Assembly (NCBI GenBank): GCA_016647705.1
Contig: CM028325.1
Coordinates: 27,322,474 to 27,386,473 of the forward strand
DNA length: 64,000 nucleotides
Direction: 5' to 3'
Origin: Eucommia ulmoides
Taxonomy: Eukaryota; Streptophyta; Magnoliopsida; Garryales; Eucommiaceae
Every line of letters begins with the position of its first letter. Positions within the stretch are counted from its first letter, which is position 1. This document shows positions 1 to 12,355 of the stretch, one piece after another. The notes beneath the pieces were generated by a model. That model saw only the letters and a list, made by a program, of their open reading frames with translations. It ran no database searches and had not been told where the DNA came from. A program made the position numbers and the translations under genes.

Positions 1-1640
1 TCACCTTACCGTCGAATCGAATATCAACATCGGTGTTAACGTTAACTTTAAATTTAGCTGGTGGTCGGTGACGGTTGCCGAATCTGGCTAGTGATGGCCG
101 ACGGTTGTCCGAATCGAAAATGAACATCACCACCGCCGAACAACACCGCCGAATCGAACATCAACACCCCCCCAAAACACCACCAACGTGAACAAACCCA
201 GCCACTGAAGTTAAATGCATTACCGTTTTATATAGGCAAGTTTTTTTAAGTTCAAATCTTTTTTGTTTACAGGCAAATTTAGTTACATTAACGTTAACGC
301 TATTACAACCTAACCCATTAAATAATTGCGTAAACGTTAAAGTATTTTATTTTTTAGGGGCTGTGTGTTAACTTATTTTGTTTGAATATTTACGTTAACG
401 TAAATACACGTTTTATTGGTTTTAGCGTTAACGTTAATACATATTTTTTTAGGGTCTCTTGTGTTAACGTTAACGCATTTACGTTATTTGGATAAAATAT
501 GACTGGTGACCGACGGTAGTTGCCGGATCTGACTAATGGTGGCTGATGGTTGTCCGAAACGAACATCAACATCGCCAACAACACCCGCCGAATCGAACAT
601 CAACACCACTGAAGAACACCACAAAAATAAACAACGTCAATCACTACCAAGAATCAGATAGAAATATATGTATATATATAGAGAGAGAAATATATATATA
701 GAGAGAGAAATACCTGCCATTGCCACCATCCACCACTTCAAAAAATATACAAGAAACCCACAAATTCAAAACACAGTGAAAATCATGAAAACCACCACTT
801 CAAAAATATACAAGAAACCCACGAAACCAAAATACCCCCAAATCCAAAATAAAATCATGAGAAATCGTGAAATCCGGAATTTCACCCTAGAAATCGTGAA
901 ATCCGGAATTATGTCCAGTTCTTCCGCTGTGTTCCGAAGCTAGAAGACGACGAAAGTGCCGGAGAAGACGAGCTTCTCGCAGACGTGTAGTCTGTTGAGT
1001 AAGTACACGAAGGAGAAGGGCAAATTCGGAGATATCTACCTCGGAAGGTCCGAGAAATTCGAATCAACCAGTACGTTTTGGTTTTTCTATTTTTTGAGGA
1101 GCGCAAATCGGAGAAGTTTTAATCGGAGCTCGTTTTGACGCCGCCTCCTTGCGAACCACCATCGGTGAAGACAAATGACGAAGAACAACCAAGAATAGAT
1201 CTATCGTTTCCTTCTCGCAAATGAACAACAAACCACCATTAAAAACCAGATCTGTCATCGCCTCCTCGTAAACCACCATCGAAGACAAAATGGCAAACCA
1301 TCATCAATATCTTTAACCTCCATCAAGCCAGATCTTATTTTTAGCCGGCCAATCTGGCCGACGACGGTGACGAGAAAGAGAGAGAGAGCCTGCGACGGTG
1401 ACGAGAGAGAGAGAGCCTGCCAACGGCCGCCTCACTTCCACCGATTTTAGAGAGAGAGAGAGAATCGGGATTTAGGTTTAAAGACTTAGTGAGAAAGAGT
1501 GTGTGATCCTTTAGTGTGAAAGATAACATTGATGATATGTGAGAGGAATAAAATGATATGAATAAAATAGAAATAACGTTAACGTAAATGGTTAATGTAA
1601 ATGAGAGAAAAATGGGTATATGTGTCTTTTCATGTCCTAT
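1..1640. repeat. GTTAAC-rich intergenic repeat region with a direct duplication
   Basis: No gene is seen. A stretch at about 60-163 is repeated in the same direction at about 504-608, both reading GGTG..GACGG..TTGCCG..TCTG.CTA. Self-overlapping palindromes of the type GTTAACGTTAAC occur near 33, 291, 397, 425 and 461 and again near 1571. A TA/GA microsatellite lies at about 668-712 and GA tracts at 1375-1465. Short ORFs here have no recognisable domain. The region may be a decayed non-autonomous DNA transposon, but no terminal repeats were established. Confidence 0.5.
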
Positions 1641-2577
1641 TTTGTCCAATTAAAGGACTAGAAACTTAATTAATTGTACTATTTGGTCTGAATTCTAACT
1701 AAACAGATGAAAATAGTTTTTTTCTTAATGGTCTCTCTATGGAGGACTATATAATAAAAAACTCTTTAAAATTTTTTAATTTATAAATAAAGGTGTACAT
1801 TTATGAAAATAATAATAATATATAAATCTTAAGGGATATGAAAATGATAATATGAACCCCCAACTACCATAATAAATTTTTTAGTCTTAAGAGATTTTTA
1901 GAAAATAGTCTTCGGTTCTTTGTCCATCTTTTTTCCCATTATTTACAGACAAGGCCATTCTGTTAAAAAATCAAGACATCGAAAAACCTTTAAAATCAAT
2001 AAAAATAAAATAGACATGAACATTCACCAACTACAAATAACACGTTATCCCAAACCTAAATCTCAGAACAGATCTAAAACACAAATCTGATTTAAACATT
2101 CACCGAAAACCAAAAACGAATAAAAAAATTCGAATAGATCAATGAAAAACACATCAGTTTGAGAATATTCACTCAAAACACCCAGGAGCACACAAATCAA
2201 GACGTCAAAAATCTCTTAAGATCCAGAAAAACAAAATTGGTATGAATATTCATTAATCACAAATGACACATTCACTTAAAACCTAACTGAAACCCATGCA
2301 AATATTCATCAAAACACAAATAAAAAATATCAAAGAATCCTATTGATCAACGAAAAAAACATTAATGTCAATAAATAAGACTCCCCAAAAAATCAACAAA
2401 AATCTAATAAGATCTACCTTAGTGTAAACATTCATAAAACACAAATGAACAACATTGATAAAAACTCTAAAAAGATAAACCAAAAATACATTCACCAAAT
2501 CTGAAAATTCGCAAAACTACACACAACGGAAGTAAAACATTCAGATTTAGAAATTTCCATATCTGAACCAGATCTGG
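1641..2577. other. AT-rich spacer without genes
   Basis: A-rich, low-GC DNA with many short AACATTCA-type words between 2030 and 2480. No coding potential, RNA gene or terminal repeat was recognised. Confidence 0.5.
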
Positions 2578-3147
2578 GGAAGACAAATGTGTGTGTGTGA
2601 GAGAAAGAGAGGGGGGGGGGGGGGCAACGATTCATTGGTTCAGAAAAGAGAGAGATAAGGTTAAACGATGGCGGTTGTGAACAACAGTGGTGAATGGATG
2701 ACCGCCGTACATCGTTCGTCATTTATCATACTTTTAGATTTGGACATTGTCAAGCCAAGCCAAACAGACTAGATCTTAAATTTCTCAGATTTAGCCCAGA
2801 TCTGGGGAAGACAAACCATAAAGAAAGAGAGATTCGAAGGTTGAACGACGGCAATGGCGAACAACGATGGTGATAAATTGCAGTTCCAGAGTTGGACATT
2901 TTCAAGCCACATGAACGTTCACCCATATTCACGGTTCCAAATGTGGGCATTTTCAACCCTAGACATTTGCTTGGCTTCGTCGTTTGTCGGTGGTGGTGGC
3001 AACAACGACGGTGGGGAACAATGGTGGTGATAAATCACGGCTCCAGATATGGACATTTTCAAGCCACATGAATGTTCACCCACAATCACGGTTCCATATC
3101 TGGGCATTTTCAACCCTAGCCATTCACTTGGCTTCGTCGTCCATTGG
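2578..3147 (+). repeat. Degenerate tandem repeat, about 155-bp unit
   Basis: The block at about 2868-2983 (GGTGATAAATTGCAG to GGCTTCGTCGT) is repeated at about 3025-3141 with few differences. Both contain GGACATTTTCAAGCCACATG and GGGCATTTTCAACCCTAG. A weaker upstream relative starts near 2560 at CCAGATCTGGGGAAGACAAA and contains a 14-G run near 2612. The word GGTGATAAATCAG reappears at 4594, just beyond the LTR at 3153-4590, so the array was split by that insertion. The short ORFs on either strand are repeat translations, not genes. Confidence 0.7.
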
Positions 3148-3152
3148 GGGTG

Positions 3153-4590
3153 TGATCGCTCAAAAATAATACCCTTAAATTGGTACCACGATATTGATGT
3201 AGTACGGTGTTCAAATAGTGTGTCGAACCACATGGATCGGTCTTGTAATTATCAATTTCTGATTACTTTTCTTTCTTTAGTGAAAACAATTTTGATTTTT
3301 TTTTTAAAATAAGAAAAGAAAATACTAAATCTAAAATAAAAATAAAATAAAGAACCAGGATAAGAATTGTGAGGTTAGTATTTTGAGAATTAGGTTTTTC
3401 TCGTATTTTCTATTTAAATCGGATTTGTATAAACGAGTGTTCCTAACTACAAGTCGGAACTACTCATAAATATATGGATTGTTATTTTCCGGCATGATCT
3501 ATCTTCGGTATTTAATTCCTACATTAAACTAATCTAAGGTGAATTAAAATCTAAGCATAAACCATCCAGACCAATAATCAATCCCCAATAATACGATTGT
3601 GTGGCCATTAAATCAAGACCATAGGTGCAAGATTTAATGTTCTAGCAATAATTGAATTCAAATCAAAATCTCTACAAGAACATTTTGATAATAAATTCAA
3701 TTATAATTAAATTCATTTTTACGAACGGAATTCCTTCCACACAATTGTTTATACGAAATCCAAATTTAAATAAGAAAAATACAATATTACATAAATTCAA
3801 AAGTACAATACTACAACCCTAACCTGGTTGAAGGAAGTTAGCTTCTCATTGTTGCATTGAGTGGTATTTTCTCAGATAATATCCTCAAAATTACCATTTA
3901 CACTTTGTACCCCAAACTATTCTCCCCTCCAAAAATAAAAATAAAAATAAAAGAAAAACAAAGAAGAAAATACTACAACTATTCTAAGAATGAAGTAGGA
4001 ATATCGATTCTTTTTTGCTTTCAAACCTCCCTTCTATTTATAGAATCTAAAAGGTGAGTTTTAGGGTGAATTTGAGTCAAAAGAGGAGGCTAGGGGTGCA
4101 AAAAGTCAAATATGGAGGCCAATGGGGTTGTTGTACAATTTGTCCACCGGAGTGGGTGCGGGTCGGGCCGAATCGGGTCGGGTTCGGATAAAAACGGTTT
4201 GGCCCGCAGCACTATGTGGCTGCACAAAAGGACCATCTTCAAATGGTTGTATCTTTTTCATACGAACTCCGATTTGACTCTATAACCAGTCGTTGGAAAG
4301 ATTAGAGAGTCTACTTTCATATGAAACTTGTCTCAACTCAGAATTCCAACTGTATAATTAGTTATGTCCAAAAGAGTGGACAATGGTCTTCATTCTAGTG
4401 CCGAAAATCGCGACTTTTATCCGTTTGATCATTTTCTTTGAATTTTGATCCAAATTAACATGGTTTTGTACCATTTCCAAAATCCTACAAAAACAAATAA
4501 AATAACTTAATTTATAATATTTTAAGTTATTTAAAAGATTAACAAAACTTAATTTAGTGATATTAAATCGCACAAAATGAGATGCGATCA
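3153..4590. mobile_element. Solo LTR, 1.44 kb, inserted in the tandem repeat
   Basis: The ends form the perfect inverted pair TGATCGC...GCGATCA. They are flanked by near-identical 5-bp duplications, GGGTG at 3148-3152 and AGGTG at 4591-4595. The tandem repeat on the left resumes on the right. No gag or pol sequence is present, so this is a solo LTR left by recombination between two LTRs. The superfamily is not certain; the body resembles long Ty3/gypsy LTRs. Confidence 0.7.
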
Positions 4591-4595
4591 AGGTG

Positions 4596-5373
4596 GTGAT
4601 AAATCAGTTGCGCTGTGCTCGTCCGTCGGATGTGATGATCACTTTCTCCTTCGTCTTTTGTAGATCTAGAAATGCTGCGCGGTTCGTCTTTTGCCGATTT
4701 GAGATGGACGAAGGAGGCAATATTTTTGGCGGCTAAGATATGGCATGAAGCTAAGAGAGAGAAGGGGTAGACGACAGTGGTGATAGCCGCGAAACGAACG
4801 ATGGCCGAGACGGCGAAGTTGTGGTATAGCAACAACGAGTGGCTGTGAAAAAACTGAATAGAGATGAGAGGTGAAATATAAAAGATAAAAGAGTAAAATG
4901 AAAAGATCCCATTATATTCATGATAGAAATACATACACTATATATACACATTACATTACAACTAAATAACTAAAACAAAGGGGCAACATGTGAACATGGT
5001 GATGGTGGGTGGTGCATCATGGCAATCATGGACAGCAACATTGGCTGCATCGAGTTGTGGAGTTCATCCACTAAGTGACTGCATAGTGACATGGAGATGT
5101 GATCGGACGTAACTGACGTGGGAGAGCTGGACTTCAAGCATCATCTTTTATCTATGAAGACTAGGGAAACACGAATGGAATGTTTAGGGTTATGTTTATT
5201 TTTATATAGGGGTATAAATGTCTATCCATATCTATTTTTTAATTGTTAGAGACTTAAATCTAAAAATATTTTTAAGAAAGTTCAAATATTAACATTTTTT
5301 TTAAAAGGTTAATTAAGGAGAGAAAGTGTGAAATTTGAACTAAACTTTGAAAAACCTTATGAATATGGGGAGG
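4596..5373. other. Intergenic DNA without a gene
   Basis: This is the continuation of the split tandem repeat followed by AT-rich DNA. No ORF with recognisable domains or conserved start was found on either strand. Confidence 0.45.
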
Positions 5374-6105
5374 ACAACGAGCAGGTTGGGCCAAACCAGT
5401 AGACCAAACCAAAGATATTCGGGTTCGCTAATTTGAAACATGGGCTACCCAAGCATATCAAGTTGGATCTATTTTTGGGTTGGGTTAATTAAAACAATGG
5501 GCTACCAAAGTATTTTCGGGTTGGACCTTGAAATGTAATAACTTACTAAAACGAAAAACAGTTACATTGCTAATAATTGCAGAAAATTTGCTAAAAAGAA
5601 AAAAATGCTAAAAATTACAGTTAGAGAATGGAAAAAAATAAATAAATTTTTTAATTACTTTACAGTTCACACTTCACATAAAAACAAGAAAAAAAAATAC
5701 TATAATGTAATTTGTAAACCATCACACAATAGAAAAAAAAAAACAAAACAATAACAAATATAAATAATAAAATTTAAACCTACAAACTTAGTAAATACTA
5801 AAGTCTAAACTTGCAAACTTACTATTATAATCCAAATATAATTGACTAAACAACTAAACATAGACGCTGGAACAAAAAAAAAACAAAATTGAAATACAAA
5901 GACAATTTGAAATAATGAAAGATAAATTGAAATAGTATGATTTCCGAAGAATCCTAGTAGTTGTAGACTTGTAATAACCTAAAAATTTAGCATATCATTA
6001 AGAAATCGTAAGAGTGCTTGACTGCTCACTTGTTGAACTTGAATCCCGATTGATTTAAAACTTGTTATAAATTAAATCAAACAATTAGTAAATCTCATCT
6101 CAAGA
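5374..6105 (-). mobile_element. 3' non-coding and subterminal part of a hAT transposon
   Basis: Lies downstream of the hAT transposase remnant that ends at 6106 on the minus strand. It contains repeated GGTTGGGCC, GGGTTGG and GGGCTACC words at 5390-5530, as found in subterminal regions of plant hAT elements, followed by AT-rich DNA. The outer terminal repeat and the 8-bp target duplication were not located, so the left boundary is approximate. Confidence 0.45.
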
Positions 6106-6434
6106 TTATGAACAATTAAAAATTAAATTATATAAAATAAAACAACTTAAAGAATACAAACTTAATTCGATATCTTTTTCAAATTTCTCGATTTCATCCA
6201 TTATGTTGCAAAGAGATATTGACACTGAAGATAACAAACAATTTTGTGCACAAACAAGACGCTTAACCATTTGAGAGGATAATGAACTAAGAAATGGATC
6301 AAGTATACGTCCTCCCGTACTAAATGTCGACTCTGACGCCACAGTCGATACAAGAACAACCAATACATCAGGAGCAACCAAAGACAACACTTTATATCTA
6401 CTACTATTAACCTTCCACCAACCTAAAATATCAA
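6106..6434 (-). pseudogene. hAT transposase, C-terminal dimerisation domain (fragment)
   Basis: The minus-strand translation contains DILGWWK, then SRYKVLSLVAPDVL and STVASESTFSTGGRILD, the signature of the hAT C-terminal dimerisation region. It ends with CAQN and a MDEIEKFEKD tail at the usual family position. In active hAT transposases this part mediates dimer formation during cut-and-paste transposition in the nucleus. The reading frame breaks exactly at 6434/6435, where a solo LTR has inserted. The upstream part of the same frame resumes at 9056. The residues translated between 6435 and 6477 come from the LTR and do not belong to the transposase. Confidence 0.85.
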
Positions 6435-9055
6435 TGAAAAACCTGAGTTGTAGAACGTACGTCATAAATAACCGCATTATAGAACGTTAGAGAATTTTAG
6501 GGTAAAAATTTTATTGATAAAAACTCAAATCAAAAGTTGGGGGTCAAATTGGGAATTTAGAAACGCAAAAATTTAAACTTGAGATTTAAATTGGCAATTA
6601 GAAATCAAAAGTAAAAATGTTAAGGGCAAAATTATAATTTTGGAACTTTTTAAAATGGAAATACACTGAAATGAAAATCCTAAAGGAACTGGAGGGAGGA
6701 AAGTGTAATTTAACCTTATATATATATATATATATAACCATCCGACCGACGGGCGATCCACTGGCCAGAGCAGGGGCGATCGGGGGGGCGACGTGTCGAG
6801 CTGAGGATCACTTTGAGCACTAAAATCATGCAATAAAAACCCTTCCCCATGCAAAGAAAGGAGGAAACCGGAGAAACACTTGAGAAATTCTAGAGAGAGA
6901 GAACCGGAGCGGAGGGGTCGTCGGTCTTTCTTGAATCGACATTCCTCCGGCAACGTGGTCATGTGGGCATTGTAAACAATTCCAGGGAGAGAGAGAGGTT
7001 GGTTCGGCCGGTGGCGTGGTCCGTCGATGGAGTGGCAGTGCGCGTTTTAGCGTCGCCGGTGAGTGGAGTTGCGGATCGCCGTCCGACCATCGGCGATCGT
7101 CGGGCAGGTGAGTATTTTTGTGTATTTCTCTAATTAATTGATAGATGTGTGCATGCATGAGCGTGACGATTTGGGTCGGTAAGTTTTCGGCGGTGTGGGG
7201 GTGTGCCCGATTTTCGTTTTTCGGCAGCATGTGGGTTTGTGTGTGTGTGTTCTGATTTTTTCGGCTACCGTGTGCGAGTGTGCGTGTGTGTGAAATGTAT
7301 AATGCGTCGACGAGAATCCAGCAAAAGGGAAAGGAAAAACCGAGACAGAGAGAGAGAGAGAGGACGATCAACGGCGATGGCGATGGTGGGAGTTGGTTGC
7401 GGCTGCGGTGTGCCGCTGTGTATGTGGGTCTCCGTCGGCAGGGATCGTTGGTCCCGTGGCGTGCCGTCGGCAGTGGCATGCAAGTATAGTTGCATGCATG
7501 GGTGGTTGTGTGTGTCGCAGGGTGCGTGGGTGTGTCGCAGGGTGCGTGGGTGTGTGAACAGTAGCTGTTGGGTGTGCGGTTGAGCTGCTGAGACGGCCAG
7601 ATGGGGTGTCTGAGGGATGTCGTAGGTGGTGCAGGGGCGACAGGAGAGTCGGGAAGAAAGGGGAGGCCACCGGCGGTCGGCCACCGTAGAGAGAGAGAGT
7701 GGCCGGCCGTCGGTCTGGAAAAGAACCAAAAACAGAAAAAAAGAGGGGGGGGGGGGGGGGGGGGGGGGAATTGCACAATTAACCCCAACAAAAGGAAAAA
7801 AATCAAATTCGAATTCAAATCCTTTTCGCGACCTGTGAACGATTCGGAATGGATATCGTTTCCCGTTAAATTTATTCTAATTTGGTTAAATTCAATCTTA
7901 ACCTAAAAATCTTTATAACCGGAGTAATAAATTTATGGTCGTTTAGATTATAAGATTTTTGATGTAATAAATAACAGAACGAAATTATTAGTATAATAAC
8001 AAATCTCAGGGATAAAATATGAGAAATGGAAAAAATATGAAACTTAGGGCCTGCATTACATAACTAGGTGATTTTGCATAAAATATTAACTTAAGCCCTA
8101 TCATTTCTAGGTTCGCAGACGCCAACACCTCGGTAAGCTGCGGACGGTGGGGTTTTTGTAGCACCAAAAACGAGGTGAGTGTACTGCCTTCTCGTCAAAT
8201 TATTTGTATATGTACATACATGATGAAAAATGGTTGTATTTAAATTAGATACTTTTAAAACATTATGTGATGATTAGACGATATTATTGTGTGATATTGA
8301 TCCGCTTCGGCAGAGTGATGTTTATCCGCTTCAGCGGAGTGATGTTTATCTGCTCCAGTAGAGTGATGTTAGACGTTTGTATTGCGCAATAATGATCCAC
8401 TTCGGTGGAGTGATGAGTGTTCGTATGAAGGCATATCCTACGGATGGTACGGTACCGTTGTAAACTCCCGATCGTGAGGTTAAAACGATCACCGTGGCTA
8501 GCTAGTGTGTGTTGTGGTGGAGTGGTGGTTTGTGATGTGATGTTTTGTTTATATTGGATGATTTATTACTTATTTACACTGGATGATTTTAGAAATGGAA
8601 CTTAAATATACTACGTCATTTTTACTGCATATATGATGCTTATGCTGAATCTATGTGTAAATGTTGTTTTATCTAGAAAGTATTATTATTAAATAAGAAT
8701 GGTTTTATTAAGAAGACAGTACACTCGCAGGTGAAATGGCTAGGAGTCGGTCCCCTACTAGCACGGGGTAGAGTCCGTCGATGGTATAGTAAGGAATTAA
8801 AATTTTCGGGAAGTGCTGCCCGAGGCGAACCTAGGAAAGGTTCATCGTTTGTCTTTTTTTTTCTTTTGTTGTTCTAGAAGGGAATTCAGGGACGGGTGTG
8901 TCTCTGGCTTGGAAAGATGTTTATGACTAGTATTTTGATGTTTGTATAATTATGAATGCATACCGTCGCTTTCTAGTTGGTTTGTCGCTTAGGAAATGTC
9001 GTGTCGACGTCACGTTGGCCCCACAGGTGACGGGTGTCCGGGGTGGGGTATGACA
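6435..9055 (-). mobile_element. Solo LTR, copy A of the TGTCAC family (inverted)
   Basis: Read on the minus strand it starts TGTCATACCCCACCCCGGAC at 9055 and runs to 6435. Identical 5-bp duplications ATCAA flank it at 6430-6434 and 9056-9060, and the hAT transposase frame is continuous across the empty site. It is 2621 bp long and holds no gag or pol. Family hallmarks shared with copies B and C are a GGTACGGTACC-like segment, a degenerate tandem array of CCGCTTCGG..GAGTGATG units near 8295-8420, the splice-like AAGACAGTACACTCGCAG near 8712, long GA and GT tracts, and a 24-base G run at 7745-7768. Long low-complexity ORFs inside it (for example 6826-7818 minus) are not genes. Confidence 0.85.
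7745..7768 (+). repeat. Homopolymer run of 24 G
   Basis: An uninterrupted run of 24 G on the plus strand, preceded by A-rich and GA-rich DNA inside solo LTR copy A. It could form G-quadruplexes and is also a likely place for a sequencing or assembly error. Confidence 0.9.
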
Positions 9056-9300
9056 ATCAAAATTTTAATCCTTATTCCATTCAGGTAATTCATTTAAATA
9101 CGTTTTTAACACAAACATGTCCTCCATATCTATTTTTCCTTCTATAGAACTCTCAAATTGAGAAGCGATTAACTTGTGTAGATCTTCATCCTTAAAATCT
9201 ACATCTATAATTGACGTAAAATGTTATCCCATTCCCACTCCCACTTGGGTCACTTTCATTTCTAGTTTCAACATGCGTACTTATTGACTCCCTATTTGTT
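9056..9300 (-). pseudogene. hAT transposase, part upstream of the LTR insertion
   Basis: The minus strand from about 9245 to 9056 reads in frame into the dimerisation domain at 6434. It translates as DEDLHKLIASQFESS, then MEDMFVLKTYLNELPEW, then an in-frame TAA immediately before NFDILGWW. The order of acidic linker, leucine-rich strand and FDILxWW matches hAT transposases just before their C-terminal domain. The rest of the transposase (zinc finger, catalytic core) was not recognised, so only a remnant survives. Confidence 0.65.
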
Positions 9301-9489
9301 CTTATTTAATGTCGTTACATGTCCTATGTACATATTAAATATGTACAAAAAATATATCTTTTACAAAAATGAACAGTTATTAATTATGATTCTATTAGTA
9401 TAATCATAAATAACTATATTTCGACATCTGTTTGCTTGATTTAATTACATAAATATATTCGTCTAAATAATGACTTCAAAATTACATCT
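9300..9489. repeat. Dispersed AT-rich repeat, copy 1
   Basis: About 190 bp aligned by eye with 13480-13664. Shared words include AAAAATATATC, AATAACTATATTT, TTGATTTAATTA and CTAAATAATRACTTCAAAAT. In this copy the homology stops abruptly at 9489, where the LTR-like block begins. Confidence 0.55.
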
Positions 9490-10699
9490 TGTTGTGCCCC
9501 GTTTTTTCAAAAGGAAAAGAATATGAAATAACAAAATATAAAAGAGAAGGATTTTTTAAAGCGTTGATTTTCTCAAAATAATACGTAGGCCGTTTTAAAA
9601 ATAACAAGTCATCACCTAGCATAGAGTTTACATGGTGTACAAGGTTATCAAGTTTTGTAGAAAAAAATAATTTAAAAAAAAGGCCCAAGTAAGATTTATT
9701 CCAAAAATTCGGTCAAACAAAAAATTCATTTCAAGAGTTCGGGGGTCAACTATACTCGGGGAGGATGTTAGGCACTCAAAGACGCCCGTCCGAAAACGGT
9801 ACCTCATGTCTAATTAAGTCCAATTAGTTTAAGTCCGAATATTTTATTTTATTTTTGAAAACCTTTTCCTTCTTATAAAGCTCTTTTTGGTATTTTCCAA
9901 ATTTAGATAACACAAATTTTTGGTATTTTTGAAATGTTCTCCCAGTATGATCTATTATCAAATAGTAAGGAATTTGACATGGATGGTCTCCGAGGGATAG
10001 TTTTATGTATGTTTTATGTATGTTTCCAATGAACTTGTTTAACTTAAATGGACAAATCAATCTAAATGTTTTTTAAGTGATGTAAAAGTCAACTTGCAAA
10101 ATGACGTGAAATATTACATTATTTTCTATATAAATGTAATGTCACAAAATGCTTACTCTCTTAATTTGCTCAATTAATTTAAAGAAATTTTGATTCAACA
10201 TTCTCTTAAATTCTATAAAGACAAGAATAAAAAAATATCACAGAAATGAGTTATGTCAAAATTAATTTCTCTAAGACTCAAGTGGAATCCAACGAAACAA
10301 CTTACTAAAAAAAATGATTTACTAAGACGTCAGTTTCTAAATTCTATTTTATTTGGGAAATCAAATCGTTAGAATATGAATATTTCCTTTAATATATTGA
10401 ATCGTTGGATTCACCCTAAGACTTGTAAAAATTAATTCTTACAAAACAACTTATTATTATTATTTTTATTTTTTTGTATATATATATATATTTTTTATTT
10501 TTTTATTTTAAAAAATATTCTTTAAATAAACAATGATAATAATAATAAAAAAATAGTAAAATAATAATAATAAAAAAATCCTCATCTAACGTTCGGAGGT
10601 TAAGAACGAACAACTCTGTCCCGACGTTTTCATCAAATCCTAGGATGATTTTATTTAGGGGTTTTCTTCTTTTATGAATAGCAACAACTTAAATAAAGG

Positions 10700-10771
<72 letters not shown>

Positions 10772-11299
10772 TATCAAACTAAAGGGCGTCCTCGTCTAAC
10801 GCTTGGAGATTAAGTTTGGGAAAAAAGAACCTCGTCACAACAGTTTTATCGAGTCATCAAACGATTTTTACATAATTAAGCTTGTAAGAATTTAGAGTAC
10901 GATAACAAGAAAAAAATGAAAGAAATTAAAAGATAAAAAAGCATACCTGCTCTAGTCAAGATTCCCGACGTACTGGTTTTCCATCTCTCGAATACGACTT
11001 TTTGAATGGGCTTTCATTGAGAATCTCTTTCTAGGAAGGTTTCTCTCTAAATTTTTAAGTGAATAAACTATGAGAAGGAGAATCTTATTTATAAAGAATG
11101 ATGGAGAATCAAGAAACCCTAAATATCCTAGGAAACCTTAACTAGCCACCCAAACTCAGTCCAAATTAGGCGGGAAAAAGGAAAAAAAAAATCAAAAAAA
11201 GGATTTTTTTTTTTTTAAAACAAAATTCGGGCCCTTTCCCGCCTTGCAGCACATGCTACCATGTGGCAGCTATCTGCGCATGATAGCCGTCACGCAACA
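9490..11299. mobile_element. LTR-like block bounded by TGTTG...CAACA (probable solo LTR)
   Basis: Begins TGTTGTGCCCCG and ends CACGCAACA, giving 5-bp inverted ends of the LTR type. The left boundary is supported because the dispersed repeat shared with 13480-13664 stops there. A convincing target duplication was not found: the flanks read CATCT and ATATT. Inside are AT-rich sequence and a long (TAA)n microsatellite at about 10705-10770. No gag or pol is present. Confidence 0.45.
10705..10770 (+). repeat. (AAT)n microsatellite
   Basis: An almost perfect AAT trinucleotide repeat of about 20 units with one interruption (AAC). Confidence 0.9.
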
Positions 11300-11315
11300 A
11301 TATTAAGTTTACTTA

Positions 11316-12243
11316 GGTTGTGTTTGGGTCAGGGATTTGTAGGGGGAATTTCATTTAGTTAAGGGATTTCAAAATCATTTTTTAATGAATTCCTTATTTG
11401 GGGAGTGAAAGGATTTGAAGAGAGTGGATTTGTCAAATCCTTTAAAGAGTGAAATGAAGGATTTGGAAAAACTTTGGGAGAGCTTGCATTTGCCAAATCC
11501 TTTTTTTTTTCTTCTCATTCAAGCTTCTTCATCGTCGCCGTCGTTTTCTTCTGATTCAATGTCTTCAAACATTTTTTTTCTTCTCATTCAATGTTTTCGA
11601 AAGACGAAATCGATTTCAATTTCGTTTTCGAAATCGAACAACGAAATAGGGTTCGAAATCGATTTTGTTTTCGAACGACGAAATCGATTTCGTTTTCAAA
11701 ATCGAAATTGAACAACGAAATAGGGTTTGAAATCAATTTTGTTTTCGAACGACAAAATTGAAATCGATTTTGTTTTCGAAATCGAAATCGAACGGCGAAA
11801 TTGGGTTCGAAATCATTGTCTGCTTCTTCATCGTCGCCGTCGTTTGCTTCTTGAACGTCGCCATCGTCTACTTCCTGACAAAATCTCAATTTCGTTTTTG
11901 AACGACGAAATAGGGTTCAAAATCGATTTCGTTTTCGAAATCGAAATCGAACGACGAAATCGTGGTTTGTTCTTGGATTTGTTCATCGTGGTTTGTTCTT
12001 TGAAATTGAAATCGTGGTTTGTTCTTCGATTTCGAAGTGGTTTTTCGATTTGTTCTTCGATTTCAGAAATGAGATTTGTCCTTCGATTTTGTCGGGGATC
12101 TGTTCGTCGCCTTTTTTTTTTTGGATAAAAATAGAACAAAAAAAAAAAGATTATCCAAACAACGGATTTGTAAAATGAAGGGATTTTAAAATCCAGAATT
12201 TTGAAATCCCTTCATTTCTCAAATCCCTTACCCAAACGCAACC
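11316..12243. mobile_element. PIF/Harbinger-type MITE, 928 bp
   Basis: Terminal inverted repeats of about 24 bp differ at 2 positions: GGTTGTGTTTGGGTCAGGG on the left, and GGTTGCGTTTGGGTAAGGG as the reverse complement of the right. Both sides are flanked by TTA (11313-11315 and 12244-12246), the 3-bp target duplication of PIF/Harbinger elements. No transposase is present. The centre (about 11600-12080) is a degenerate tandem array of palindromic words such as CGAAATCGATTTCG and CGAAATAGGGTTCGAAATCG. These generate overlapping ORFs on both strands that are not genes. Confidence 0.8.
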
Positions 12244-12246
12244 TTA

Positions 12247-12322
12247 TTTTTTTCTTCCATTTTTTTGTCTTGACTCGGCGCCCCCCCCTCTTTTCTCCTC
12301 TCTCTCTCTTTACCACTTCTCG

Positions 12323-12355
<33 letters not shown>

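Noticed and set aside
6826-7818. 330-codon ORF on the minus strand, the longest single-frame ORF outside gag
   Set aside because: Lies wholly in solo LTR copy A across GA, GT and poly(G) tracts. Composition is Pro, Thr, His and Ser with no domain; overlapping ORFs exist in four other frames.
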